In this document: in pieces, positions 45,276 to 54,574 of the stretch
Position numbering within the stretch: position 1 is the first letter of the stretch
Layout of the letters: every line of letters begins with the position of its first letter
Source: Streptomyces sp. TS71-3
GTDB taxonomy: Bacteria; Actinomycetota; Actinomycetes; Streptomycetales; Streptomycetaceae
Direction: 5' to 3'
Assembly (NCBI RefSeq): GCF_018327685.1
Contig: NZ_BNEL01000001.1
Span: 4,774,001-4,838,000 of the forward strand
DNA length: 64,000 nt
Translations under genes and position numbers: made by a program
Notes under the pieces: generated by a model
Databases searched by the model: none
Told to the model about the DNA's origin: nothing
What the model saw: the letters and a program-made list of their open reading frames with translations, nothing else

Positions 45276-45329
45276 GCCGTGCCGATGCCCGAGCGGTGCC
45301 GGTGCCGGCGCGGTGGCAGGATCGTCGGC

Positions 45330-46073
45330 ATGACGGACGAGATGGTCGATCAGCAGCCGGGTGGGAGTGCCGCCGAGGACGCCGCAGGTGGCGGTGCGGG
45401 CGACGGCGCGGGCAAGGGTGCGGAGGACGAGGCGCTGGCCCGCGCGTGGGCGGAGCTCGTCGAGGCGGCACGCAGGACCGTCGCCGACGGGCTGGTCGTC
45501 GGCACCTCCGGCAACGTCTCGGTGCGGGTCGGGGACACCGTCCTCGTCACCCCGAGCGGTGTCTCCTACGACCGGCTCACCCCGCGGGACGCCGTGGGCG
45601 TCGACCTCGACGGGCGGCAGGTGCTCGGCACCCTCGCCCCCACCAGCGAGCTGCCGATGCACCTCGCGGTCTACCGCACCACCTCAGCGGCGGCCGTGGT
45701 GCACACCCATGCCGTGCACGCCACGGCCGTCTCCACGCTCGTCCCCGAACTGCCGCTCGTCCACTACATGTCCGCCGCGCTGGGCGGCCCCGTGAGGGTC
45801 GCGCCCTACGCCCTCTACGGCACCGACGAACTGGCCCGGAACATGCTGGAAGCCCTCGACGGCCGCACCGGGTGCCTGCTCCGGAACCACGGCACCGTCA
45901 CCTACGGCAGCACCCTCGACCAGGCCTACGACCGCACCGCCCAGCTCGAATGGATGTGCCGCGTCTGGCTCGCCGCGAGCGCGGTGCCGGGAATGGCGCC
46001 GAGCCTGCTGTCCACCGGGCAACTGGACGCCGTACAGGAGAAGCTGCGGGGCTACGGCCAACGGCGGGGCTGA
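45330..46073 (+). CDS. Class II aldolase/adducin-family protein (L-fuculose-phosphate aldolase-like)
   Basis: This 247-residue zinc aldolase has catalytic Glu107 (T-S-E-L-P-M-H) and metal ligands His125 and His127 (V-V-H-T-H-A-V-H) and His187 (L-R-N-H-G-T-V), matching the FucA pattern in order and spacing. Residues 1-35 are a Gly/Ala/Asp-rich extension. The start is ATG 45330. Its position next to the cobalamin riboswitch is divergent and probably unrelated in function, though B12-linked sugar or diol metabolism exists. Substrate: a phosphorylated sugar or methylthioribulose-type compound is possible. Confidence 0.88.
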   Translation: MTDEMVDQQPGGSAAEDAAGGGAGDGAGKGAEDEALARAWAELVEAARRTVADGLVVGTSGNVSVRVGDTVLVTPSGVSYDRLTPRDAVGVDLDGRQVLGTLAPTSELPMHLAVYRTTSAAAVVHTHAVHATAVSTLVPELPLVHYMSAALGGPVRVAPYALYGTDELARNMLEALDGRTGCLLRNHGTVTYGSTLDQAYDRTAQLEWMCRVWLAASAVPGMAPSLLSTGQLDAVQEKLRGYGQRRG

Positions 46074-46174
46074 GGCACCGCCGGCCGGGCGCCAGGCCGC
46101 CGCACGGGCCACCGTTCGCGATCCGACTCCGCATTCGGGTGGCCGTCGGCCGTCCCGACGCCGACACTGGAGCG

Positions 46175-47419
46175 GTGCGCATCCCCAGAACACTCGCATC
46201 GGAACCGGGGAGGACGACTCGGGCCGCCACCCATGCCCTCGCCGGCGCGGCGCGTGCGGCACGCCCGGGGCCCCTGGGCACACCGACGGCCGCGCGTGCC
46301 GCCGCGGCCGCCGTCACCGCCGCGGTGGGCGCCGGCGCCGCAGCGATCGCCGCGGGGCGGTGGGCGGGCGGCGCGGCCCTGAGGATCAGCCCCGGCCGGC
46401 CGCTGCCCACCGAGCCCAGACTCACCGTGCACGACGTCACCGCCGACCGGATCGCCCTCACCCGCGGCTTCGCCTCCGGGCGGCCCGGGGTGTACGGACT
46501 CGTCGACGGCTCGGCCAGGGGCGTCCACGCGGTCGTCGGCCCCCTCGACGAGGCGGCGGAGCACACCCCCGACACGGTGGTCCGCCGGCTCGAACGCGTC
46601 ACCCGCGGCACCCTGGAACCGGGCGCGAGGGTGTGGCTCACCCCCCAGGTGCACACCGGCGACCCGCGCTCCGCGCTGGGCCTCGACTACACCGAGACCG
46701 ACGTCCCGTCCGAGCTGGGCCCGCTGCCCGCCTGGTTCGTCCCGGCGGCCCGCGACACCTGGGTGATCGCCGTGCACGGCCTCGCCACCACGCGCGAACA
46801 CCCCATGGTCGTCCTCGACTTCCTGAACCGCCACAAGTTCCCCGTGCTCATCCCCGCCCACCGCGGCGACCCCGGCGCCCCCCGCTCCCCTGACGGGCTC
46901 GACCACCTCGGCGAGACCGAGTGGCGGGACGTGGACGCCGCGCTCGGACACGCCGTACGCAAGGGAGCGGAGCGCGTCATCCTGTACGGCTGGTCCACCG
47001 GCGCCACCATGGCCCTGCACACCGCGGCACGCTCCCCGCTGCGCGACCGCATCGCGGGCCTCGTGCTGGACTCCCCGGTGCTCGACTGGGCGGCCACCGT
47101 GCGCGCGCTCGCCGCCGCGCGCGGCACCCCGCGCCTGCTGCTGCCGCTCGCGGTGCGCGCCGCCGAGGGCCGCGGGGGACGGGGCGCCGAGCGGGTCCCG
47201 CCGGTCTTCGCTCCCGACGCGATTCGGGTGCCCACGCTCGTGCTGCACGGCCCGGACGACGCCATCGCCCCCTGGGAGCCGTCGCTCCGGCTGGCCGACC
47301 GCCTGTCGTCCCTCGTCAGCCTGCACACCGTGCGCCACGCCCCGCACGGCGCGCTGTGGAACGCCGATCCGGCGGAGTACGAAGAGCAGCTCCGGCGCTT
47401 CCTCGTCCCGCTGACGTAA
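46175..47419 (+). CDS. Alpha/beta hydrolase with N-terminal membrane segment
   Basis: This is a 414-residue alpha/beta hydrolase. Nucleophile Ser274 is in the elbow L-Y-G-W-S-T-G-A-T, the oxyanion loop is H-G-L-A-T-T-R-E-H near 201-209, the acid is in H-G-P-D-D-A near 355-362, and the catalytic His is in H-A-P-H-G-A-L-W near 390. Ala-rich helix 38-62 may be a membrane anchor or signal. GTG 46175 is the chosen start but lies only two bases from its GGAG box; GTG 46139 is an alternative. Substrate unknown; the gene follows the aldolase by 101 bp. Confidence 0.85.
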   Translation: MRIPRTLASEPGRTTRAATHALAGAARAARPGPLGTPTAARAAAAAVTAAVGAGAAAIAAGRWAGGAALRISPGRPLPTEPRLTVHDVTADRIALTRGFASGRPGVYGLVDGSARGVHAVVGPLDEAAEHTPDTVVRRLERVTRGTLEPGARVWLTPQVHTGDPRSALGLDYTETDVPSELGPLPAWFVPAARDTWVIAVHGLATTREHPMVVLDFLNRHKFPVLIPAHRGDPGAPRSPDGLDHLGETEWRDVDAALGHAVRKGAERVILYGWSTGATMALHTAARSPLRDRIAGLVLDSPVLDWAATVRALAAARGTPRLLLPLAVRAAEGRGGRGAERVPPVFAPDAIRVPTLVLHGPDDAIAPWEPSLRLADRLSSLVSLHTVRHAPHGALWNADPAEYEEQLRRFLVPLT

Positions 47420-47847
47420 GTACGGCGTGCGCCGGCACCGCCCGGATGCGGTCCGTCTACGGCTCCGGAACGGCCCTCATACGGCGCCGGTCCGGCCTCC
47501 ATAGGGCGCCGATCCGGCCTCCATGCGGCCCCCGTACGGTCCCGCCGTACGGGGAGCACGCACCGGGGTGCGGGGCCGGGCGCCCTATCGTGCCGGCGGC
47601 CCGTCCGCAAGCCCGCTGTGGGGGAGCGTGCCGGCGCTCCGTTGACACGGGCGTCCGGTGTCCCGCTGGTGCCGTTCGGCCCCGCGCGGCGTGCCCAGTC
47701 CCAGGGACGGGGCCCGGAGTGGCCGGTAACAGTCCATTCCGGTTAGTCGGGGTGTGGCCCGGTTAGATACCTTCCCACCAGCGTTTAGTTCTTCCCCTCT
47801 TGCCATTCCGTTTGGGAATTCGGACCGTCAACAGGAAGACTGCTCCC
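47420..47847. other. Intergenic region with a 21-bp direct repeat
   Basis: This gap contains two copies of GCGCCG-TCCGGCCTCCAT (about 47482-47526) and other G/C-rich sequence. The final 100 bases before the next gene are more A/T-rich (TTAGTTCTTCCCC, then AGGAAG) and probably hold the promoter. No gene is supported. Confidence 0.5.
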
Positions 47848-49239
47848 GTGACGTCCCGTACCCCGCGCGACTCCAGGCTCCGACTCGTCCGCTCCCGGCC
47901 GCTGGCCACCGCTTCCCAGGCGGTGACGGCCGGGCGCCTCCGCCGCCCGGCGCCCCCGCCGCCGGAAGGCACCCCGGCGCCCGCGGAACTGGCACGCATC
48001 GCACGGCGCGGTCTCGCGGGAGCGGTACGCATCGCGCACTGGGCCGACCGGGCGGTGCGGCCCGGCGGGGGAGAGGCCACGCTCGACGGCTCCGGCGCGC
48101 TGTCGGGGGCGGCGGTCGAACGGGCCGCGGCGGACCTGGGCCTGACGCACCAGCAGGCACGCGCCGACTGGGACACCGCACGCCTGGCCGGGCTGATCGA
48201 GCTGCACGGCGGCACCGCGCGCGCCGGCTGGCGGCTGCGCGCCTGGGATCGGGACGACAGCGCCGTGCTCCGCGGCTGGGTCGCTCTCTTCGACGCCTGG
48301 TCGCTGACCGGCGACAGCCCCGACGGCCTCGCCCGCGCCACCGTCGCGGAGCTCATCGAGGCCATGCCGCAGGTGCTCTCGCTGCTCCAGCTCTCCGCCG
48401 GGCCCGTGCCCGTGTCCCAGCTCCTCGACCTGCTCCGGCAGCGCGTCACGGAACTGCGTACGGAGCGCTGCGAGATCCCCCACGGCCCCCAGCCGCAGCC
48501 GGTCGAGGACGCTGACGCCCCGCTCGAACCGCTGCTGGACTGGGCGCTGGACGCGCTCGCCCGGGTCGGCGCGCTCACCTGGGCCGAGGAGCAGGTCACC
48601 CTGACACCGCTGGGGAGCTGGGCCGTCTGGGTCAAGCTGGAGCAGATCTGCGTGGCCGCGCAGAGCCCGGCGGGCAACATCGAGCAGTCCGCCGAGGACA
48701 TGCTGCGCGGCTGCGCCCAGCTGCGCCCCAACGCGGCACGCGCGGAGTACCGCGCCTGGCTCGCCGCCCGGCCCGTCGGCAGCGCCGTCAGCGACCTCCT
48801 CACCGCCGCCCGGGGCGAGGACGCCCTGCTGCGCGGCCTCGCGTTCGACGCGCTGCGCGTCGTCGGCGCCCCCGCCGAGGCGGAGGTCAGAGCGGCCCTG
48901 GAGGAAACGTCGCTGCGCCCTTACGCGCTGCTGTGGCTCGCCGAGCACGACGGCGTCGACCCGGAGGAGGCGCACACCGCGCTCACCCGTGAGGAGGCCA
49001 CCTGGCTCTGGGTGGACACCGCCGCGGCCGTCTCCGACCACGGCGAGGGCACGCTGCTCGTCCGCCACCTGGAGTCGGCGGTCCAGGGCACCGTCCCCGC
49101 GCTCCTGGACGACGTACGCGCCATCGGCCACCCCCGCACCGTCCAGGTCCTGGTGGCCCTCGCCGCCGCCCACCCCGACCCGGCCCTCGCCAAGGTGGTG
49201 CGGCGCGCCGCCTTCCAGGTCCACACCGGGGGCGCGTAG
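47848..49239 (+). CDS. Uncharacterised protein with C-terminal HEAT-like repeats
   Basis: I do not recognise a named family for this 463-residue, mostly helical protein. The first 45 residues are basic and Pro-rich. The middle part (60-280) alternates Leu/Ala-rich helices with tryptophans. The last 180 residues show repeated A-L-R-A/V-L-x-A-A-x-x-D-P-x-A helices, resembling HEAT or ARM repeats. GTG 47848 has AGGAAG 11 bases before it. There are no catalytic motifs, signal peptide or membrane segments. A scaffold or binding role is plausible, and the function is unknown. Confidence 0.75.
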   Translation: MTSRTPRDSRLRLVRSRPLATASQAVTAGRLRRPAPPPPEGTPAPAELARIARRGLAGAVRIAHWADRAVRPGGGEATLDGSGALSGAAVERAAADLGLTHQQARADWDTARLAGLIELHGGTARAGWRLRAWDRDDSAVLRGWVALFDAWSLTGDSPDGLARATVAELIEAMPQVLSLLQLSAGPVPVSQLLDLLRQRVTELRTERCEIPHGPQPQPVEDADAPLEPLLDWALDALARVGALTWAEEQVTLTPLGSWAVWVKLEQICVAAQSPAGNIEQSAEDMLRGCAQLRPNAARAEYRAWLAARPVGSAVSDLLTAARGEDALLRGLAFDALRVVGAPAEAEVRAALEETSLRPYALLWLAEHDGVDPEEAHTALTREEATWLWVDTAAAVSDHGEGTLLVRHLESAVQGTVPALLDDVRAIGHPRTVQVLVALAAAHPDPALAKVVRRAAFQVHTGGA

Positions 49240-49623
49240 CCGCCGTCCGGGCTCGAAGGGCCGGAAGGGGCGCTCAGCGGTGCGTGCCCGGCCCGTCACC
49301 GGCGGCCGGGGCGCGGGGGCACCCGAAAGCCCGGACGCTTCGCCGGCGACCCCGGAACGACGCGGAACCGTCCGCTCGCCCGATGGCCGGGCAGCCGCGG
49401 AACCGCCCGCCGGCCGGTGGCCGGGCAGTGGACGGGACGGGAGAAAAGCGGTTGCACGGTACCGGTAGAATTTCCTCCATGGCCATTCTCCACGCGCATT
49501 AGACGGCGTGCCCGCCGCCTGTCCGCCCCTGCGCACCCTCGCGCCCCGTGGCGGGCCACGCGCGGCCCAGCCCGACTCGTCGTGTCCGCCGTCCTCTCTC
49601 CGCCACCGCCCTGGAGTCTGTCC
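49240..49623. other. Leader region of the ABC-F gene
   Basis: This 384-bp gap holds GC-rich sequence to about 49440, then a TAGAAT -10-like box (49466-49471), the seven-codon ORF at 49479-49502, and two mutually exclusive structures. One is GCCCGCC at 49510-49516 pairing with GGCGGGC at 49550-49556; the other is the hairpin CGTGG-CGGG-CCACG at 49547-49560. This layout is discussed as an attenuation candidate. Confidence 0.5.
49479..49502 (+). CDS. Possible seven-residue leader peptide upstream of the ABC-F gene
   Basis: ATG GCC ATT CTC CAC GCG CAT TAG encodes Met-Ala-Ile-Leu-His-Ala-His. A TAGAAT box ends eight bases before the ATG, so a transcript starting there would be leaderless and begin at or near the ATG. 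No Shine-Dalgarno is present. It lies 121 bp before the ABC-F start. Leader peptides that stall on antibiotics regulate several ABC-F resistance genes. The ORF is short enough to occur by chance. Confidence 0.4.
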   Translation: MAILHAH

Positions 49624-51222
<1,599 letters not shown>

Positions 51223-51279
51223 GGGGCCCCCGCCGCCCGCCTGGGGCCCGGCGGTCGTCACCGCCGGCGGCGGGCCCCC
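51223..51279. terminator. Long stem-loop after the ABC-F gene
   Basis: GGGGCCCCCGCCGCC directly after the ABC-F stop can pair with GGCGGCGGGCCCCC at 51266-51279, with small bulges. Position and stability fit a factor-independent terminator without a U-run, as usual in Streptomyces. Confidence 0.6.
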
Positions 51280-51422
51280 GGGCATCGCCGTCGCCCCTGG
51301 CCGGGCGGCCCCGGTACCCCTCGGCCGCCTTCGGTCGCCCTCGGCCGCGACCCTCGGCCGCCGCTTCGGGGTCCGCGGAGGCCGGGCACGTCGGCGAGAT
51401 CGAACTCGCGCGTCTCCGCGGA

Positions 51423-51449
51423 TGGATCATTCGGCCGATCCGTGATCCA
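51423..51449. promoter_or_regulatory. Inverted repeat TGGATCA-N13-TGATCCA
   Basis: A perfect 7-bp dyad with a 13-base spacer. It could be an operator for the unit that ends in the terminator at 51502-51528. No regulator can be assigned. Confidence 0.35.
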
Positions 51450-51501
51450 CCATCTGTGTGAGATCGGCTGGTACTGCGGTGTGTCATACACGTATTAAGC
51501 T

Positions 51502-51528
51502 GCCGAGGCGTTCCACTCCTCGGCTTTT
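51502..51528 (+). terminator. Intrinsic terminator with U-run
   Basis: GCCGAGG at 51502-51508 pairs perfectly with CCTCGGC at 51518-51524 and is followed by TTTT. It is more than 270 bp from the preceding gene and 200 bp before the next, so it probably ends a small RNA or acts as an attenuator in the next gene's leader. Confidence 0.7.
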
Positions 51529-51732
51529 CCCTTATCGCGCGCTGAGCTGGCCTTTTGCCATCGATTGCGGTGCGTCACGATGAGGCCAGACTTCGGAATT
51601 GATCATTCCAATTGTGCCGATCATCTTTGTGGGACCCCTCGGTGTTCTATGGACCTTGCCGAATGGGTGGCCAGGAAGCCCGCTAGGGGTGATCATGAGA
51701 GTCCAGAGCGCACTTCCCATGAGGAGGCACGG

Positions 51733-51954
51733 GTGGCCGAGACTCTGAAGAAGGGCAGCCGGGTGACCGGCGCCGCGCGCGACAAGCTCGCGGCAGACCT
51801 GAAGAAGAAGTACGACTCCGGTGCGAGCATTCGGGCACTGGCCGAGGAGACCGGCCGCTCGTATGGCTTCGTCCACCGGATGCTGAGTGAGTCCGGGGTC
51901 ACGCTGCGGGGACGCGGCGGGGCCACGCGGGGCAAGAAGGCCTCCGCCGGCTGA
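51733..51954 (+). CDS. Small helix-turn-helix protein
   Basis: This 73-residue basic protein has GAGGAGG at 51721-51727 before GTG 51733. The middle part L-K-K-K-Y-D-S-G-A-S-I-R-A-L-A-E-E-T-G-R-S-Y-G-F-V-H-R-M-L forms a resolvase/MerR-like helix-turn-helix. The C-terminus is R-G-R-G-G-A-T-R-G-K-K. This compact protein is widely conserved in actinomycetes and is annotated simply as an HTH domain protein; it probably binds DNA, perhaps as a nucleoid-type or global factor. The target is unknown. Confidence 0.88.
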   Translation: MAETLKKGSRVTGAARDKLAADLKKKYDSGASIRALAEETGRSYGFVHRMLSESGVTLRGRGGATRGKKASAG

Positions 51955-52154
51955 CGGCGGGTGGCCCACCCCCTCCGGTGGTGCCACCCGGCCGCACTCG
52001 CCCAGTGCCCCAGGGGCCTGGGCGGTGCCTCCACCCGGTGTCACGGGACCTGGGTGGAACGCCGGTCGGCCGGGTGGTTACTGTGCAGTCACTTATGGGC
52101 GTCGTCCTCTCCGGAGAGCAGCGCCCTGCCTGACTGCGGCCCATCGGAGGACTC

Positions 52155-52946
52155 ATGGCTTCCCCCGCCCCGGTAATCGACAAGGACGGCGTGCGGCTCA
52201 CCGTCGACGAATCGATCGCCACGGTGACGCTCACCAACCCTGCCAAGCGCAATGCACAGAGCGTGACGCTGTGGCTTACGCTGGCGGAAGTGGGACGCGC
52301 CCTGCCCGGCAGCGTCCGCGTCGTGGTGCTGCGCGCGGAGGGTCCCTCCTTCTCCGCGGGGCTCGACAGGAAGGCCTTCACCCCGGAGGGCATCGAAGGC
52401 GAGCCCTCCTTCGGTGACCTGGCACGCCGTCCCGACGCCGAACTCGACGCCGCCATCGCCTCCTACCAGGAGGCCTTCGCCTGGTGGCGGCGCCCCGACG
52501 TGATCTCCATCGCCGCCGTGCAGGGGCATGCCATCGGCGCCGGGTTCCAGCTCGCCCTCGCCACGGACCTGCGCGTGGCCGCGGACGACGCACAGTTCGC
52601 CATGCGCGAGACCAGCCTGGGCCTCGTTCCCGACCTCGCCGGCACCCACCCCCTCGTCGGGCTCGTCGGCTATGCCAGGGCTCTGGAGATCTGCGCCACC
52701 GGCCGTTACGTGCACGCCGACGAGGCGGCCCGCACCGGCCTGGTGAACCTGGTCGTGCCCCGCGCGGAGCTGGATGCCGCCACCCACGACCTGGCGGCGG
52801 CCCTGCTCGCCGCGCCGCGTGATGCCGTCATCGAGACCAAGGCCCTGCTCCAGGGCGCGGCGGGGCGTTCCTACGACGAGCAGCGCGCCGCCGAGCGCGC
52901 CGCCCAGGCACGCCGGCTCCGGGATCTGGCGGGCGTGGGGGAGTAG
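52155..52946 (+). CDS. Enoyl-CoA hydratase/isomerase (crotonase) family protein
   Basis: This is a 263-residue crotonase-fold protein. Oxyanion-hole segments are S-F-S-A-G-L-D near 65-71 and V-Q-G-H-A-I-G-A-G-F near 122-131. Of the two catalytic glutamates of true hydratases, the second is present as Glu152 (M-R-E-T-S-L-G), but the first is replaced by Gln132 (G-A-G-F-Q-L-A). The protein may therefore be an isomerase, a thioesterase-like or another crotonase rather than a classical hydratase. The start is ATG 52155. It is followed by a 535-bp gap rich in repeats. Confidence 0.9.
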   Translation: MASPAPVIDKDGVRLTVDESIATVTLTNPAKRNAQSVTLWLTLAEVGRALPGSVRVVVLRAEGPSFSAGLDRKAFTPEGIEGEPSFGDLARRPDAELDAAIASYQEAFAWWRRPDVISIAAVQGHAIGAGFQLALATDLRVAADDAQFAMRETSLGLVPDLAGTHPLVGLVGYARALEICATGRYVHADEAARTGLVNLVVPRAELDAATHDLAAALLAAPRDAVIETKALLQGAAGRSYDEQRAAERAAQARRLRDLAGVGE

Positions 52947-53481
52947 ACCGCGCCGGGCCGCCAGGGCCGCGAGGGCCGGATGGCGCCTCTCGCGCCGCTG
53001 TGGCGGCCCCGCTTTATCCCCCGCCGCCTGGCCGATGCGCGAAGCGCCCGAAAAGGGTGCGGCGCGGGGGGTACCTCCCCCGCCCTGAAGGCAGTGGGGG
53101 AGCGACAGTCCGCGACGAGACGGTCGCTCCGGCCCCCGGCCCCAAGGGGGCCAGTCCCAGGCTGTACCAGCCTCAAGGGGGGGCAGTCCGAGGCTGTACC
53201 GGCCCCAAGGGGGCCAGTCCCAGGCTGTACGAGCCCCAAGGGGGGCAGTCCGAGGCCGTACGAGCCTCAAGGGGCAGTCCGAGGCTGTATGAGCCCCAAG
53301 GCCGGCTCTCCGGGAAGCGCAGGTATGGCCGGCCATGGTCGCCGGCTACAGCGCCGAACGCCCCCATACTGCCGTATCGGCCGTATCCCCAGCGCGGAGC
53401 CGGACCCGCGCCCTTACTGTGGTGAAAGAGGTTGATTTCCCCGCCAAGGAGTACATCTCCTGATGAAAGGGATGAATCGCA
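52947..53481. repeat. Intergenic region containing a five-unit 31-bp tandem array
   Basis: Before the array, about 53060-53100 carries the module GGTACCTCCCCCGCCCTGAAGGCAGTGGGGGAGCGAC seen elsewhere in the window. The array follows. The last 100 bases are relatively A/T-rich and probably contain the promoter of the Asp23 operon. No gene is visible. Confidence 0.65.
53140..53302. repeat. 31-bp tandem repeat array
   Basis: CAAGGGG anchors recur at 53143, 53174, 53206, 53237, 53268 and 53297. Each unit reads CCAAGGGG-GGCAGTCC-AGGCTGTA-C-AGCC with small changes. The period is 31, 32, 31, 31 and 29 bases, so it is not a coding repeat. The unit is partly palindromic (AAGGG/CCC). Confidence 0.8.
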
Positions 53482-53973
53482 ATGGCCGACACCCAGGGAT
53501 GGAGCGGGCAGGGGACCGCCGAGAAGAGCTCTCCGGACCGCCAGACCGACCAGCAGCGCAAGACGGCCACGCGGCGGCTGGGCGAGCCCGCCGTCCGTGG
53601 CCGCACCACGATCGCCGACGGCGTCGTCGAGAAGATCGCCGGGCTCGCCGCCCGGGACGTCATCGGCGTACACGCCATGGGCAGCGGCATCGCCCGCACC
53701 TTCGGCGCCATGCGAGAGCGGGTGCCGGGCGGCACCCCGTCCGTGTCGCGAGGCGTCAAGGCCGAGGTCGGCGAGGTGCAGACCGCGCTCGACCTGGAGA
53801 TCGTCATCGACTACGGCGTGGCGATCTCCGACGTCGCCCGGGACGTCCGGGAGAACGTGATCGCGGCCGTGGAGCGGATGACCGGACTCGAGGTCGTGGA
53901 GGTCAACATCGCCGTCAGCGATGTGAAGCTCCCGGACGAGGAGGAGGAAGAGGGCGAGACCCGCCTCCAATAG
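53482..53973 (+). CDS. Asp23/Gls24-family envelope stress response protein
   Basis: This 163-residue Asp23-domain protein (about 35-150) has the typical start T-T-I-A-D-G-V-V-E-K-I-A-G-L-A-A. The strand-rich core runs V-D-L-E-I-V-I-D-Y-G-V-A-I, followed by a helix R-E-N-V-I-A-A-V-E-R-M-T-G-L-E-V-V-E. The tail is Glu-rich. ATG 53482 starts it. It heads a five-gene operon of membrane-associated stress proteins: Asp23, small membrane protein, second Asp23, DUF6286 protein and AmaP. Confidence 0.94.
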   Translation: MADTQGWSGQGTAEKSSPDRQTDQQRKTATRRLGEPAVRGRTTIADGVVEKIAGLAARDVIGVHAMGSGIARTFGAMRERVPGGTPSVSRGVKAEVGEVQTALDLEIVIDYGVAISDVARDVRENVIAAVERMTGLEVVEVNIAVSDVKLPDEEEEEGETRLQ

Positions 53974-54035
53974 CGTCACGAAGGCGATGACCCGTCCCGC
54001 ACACGGTTCGGCCGCCACTCACCAAGGAGCACAGG

Positions 54036-54221
54036 ATGAGCATGCCCGTGGTCGGCATGGTGTACGGCATGGTTCTGGGGTTCGCCGGGTTCTGGGGCGG
54101 ATTCCCAGCGTTTCTACTGGTGGCGGCGTTGGGCGCCATCGGTTTCGTCGCGGGGCGGTTCGTGGACGGCGACCTCGAAGCCGGCGACTTCTTCCGCTCG
54201 CGCGGCGGCCGGCGGCGGTGA
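54036..54221 (+). CDS. Small DUF2273-like membrane protein
   Basis: This 61-residue hydrophobic protein forms two membrane-spanning helices (about 4-22 and 26-42), with an R-R-R end. AAGGAG precedes ATG 54036. Small proteins of this type sit between the two Asp23 genes in many actinomycete operons; they probably help anchor Asp23 at the membrane. The last codons overlap the next gene (GTGA). Confidence 0.85.
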   Translation: MSMPVVGMVYGMVLGFAGFWGGFPAFLLVAALGAIGFVAGRFVDGDLEAGDFFRSRGGRRR

Positions 54222-54574
54222 CGCGGGTGGCCGGTCAGACCGTCGGCCCCGCGGAGCGCGGCGGCACCCGGATCGCCGACCGGGTGGTCGCGAAGATCGC
54301 CTCCCAGGCGGCCCGTGAGGCGCTGGGGGCGGTGCCGCGCGGCGGCAACGCCCCGCACGCGACGGTCGCCTGTCGCCACGACACGGCCCGGGTGCGAATC
54401 AGTCTCGATCTGGAGTACCCGTGCGATGTCGGCGCGCGGTGCGGAGAGGTGCGTCGTCATGTGACCCAGCGGGTAGAGGCGTTGGCAGGCATGGCCGTGC
54501 GCGAAGTCGTCATTCAGGTGGAGCGGATGCACTCGGCCCTGACGCGCGGTGAGGGACAGGGGAGGACACGATGA
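54218..54574 (+). CDS. Second Asp23/Gls24-family protein
   Basis: This 118-residue Asp23-domain protein starts at GTG 54218. The pattern T-R-I-A-D-R-V-V-A-K-I-A-S-Q-A-A-R-E-A and V-R-I-S-L-D-L-E-Y-P resembles the first Asp23 of the operon but is shorter and more basic. GTG 54227 is an alternative start. The last four bases overlap the next ATG. It is likely a paralogue that forms mixed Asp23 networks at the membrane. Confidence 0.88.
   Translation: MTRVAGQTVGPAERGGTRIADRVVAKIASQAAREALGAVPRGGNAPHATVACRHDTARVRISLDLEYPCDVGARCGEVRRHVTQRVEALAGMAVREVVIQVERMHSALTRGEGQGRTR

Larger units (their letters stand above)
44793..45329. other. Leader of the cobalamin operon and divergent promoter region
   Basis: This 537-bp gap contains, on the minus strand, the cobalamin riboswitch (about 44838-45065), an SD-bearing hairpin before cobD, and an A/T-rich promoter-like element near 45168. 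A hexanucleotide repeat is at 45222-45275. The divergent aldolase gene starts at 45330. Nothing protein-coding is seen. Confidence 0.65.
51280..51732. other. Intergenic region with a dyad, an orphan terminator and an A/T-rich leader
   Basis: It contains the dyad TGGATCA-N13-TGATCCA at 51423-51449, then a classical intrinsic terminator at 51502-51528 without any gene in front of it. A relatively A/T-rich stretch (51560-51700) follows, which probably includes the promoter of the small HTH gene. A short untranslated RNA between about 51450 and 51530 is possible. Confidence 0.5.

Noticed and set aside
45083..47419. Large plus-strand frame (778 codons) including the hydrolase
   Set aside because: Its first half overlaps the aldolase gene in another frame and is shadow coding; only the part from about 46175 forms a hydrolase.
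49452..49457. TTGCAC as a -35 box for the ABC-F leader
   Set aside because: It is only eight bases from TAGAAT; a sigma-70-type promoter needs about 16-19 bases.
53140..53302. CRISPR array at the 31-bp repeats
   Set aside because: Units follow one another without unique spacers, and there are no cas genes in the window.
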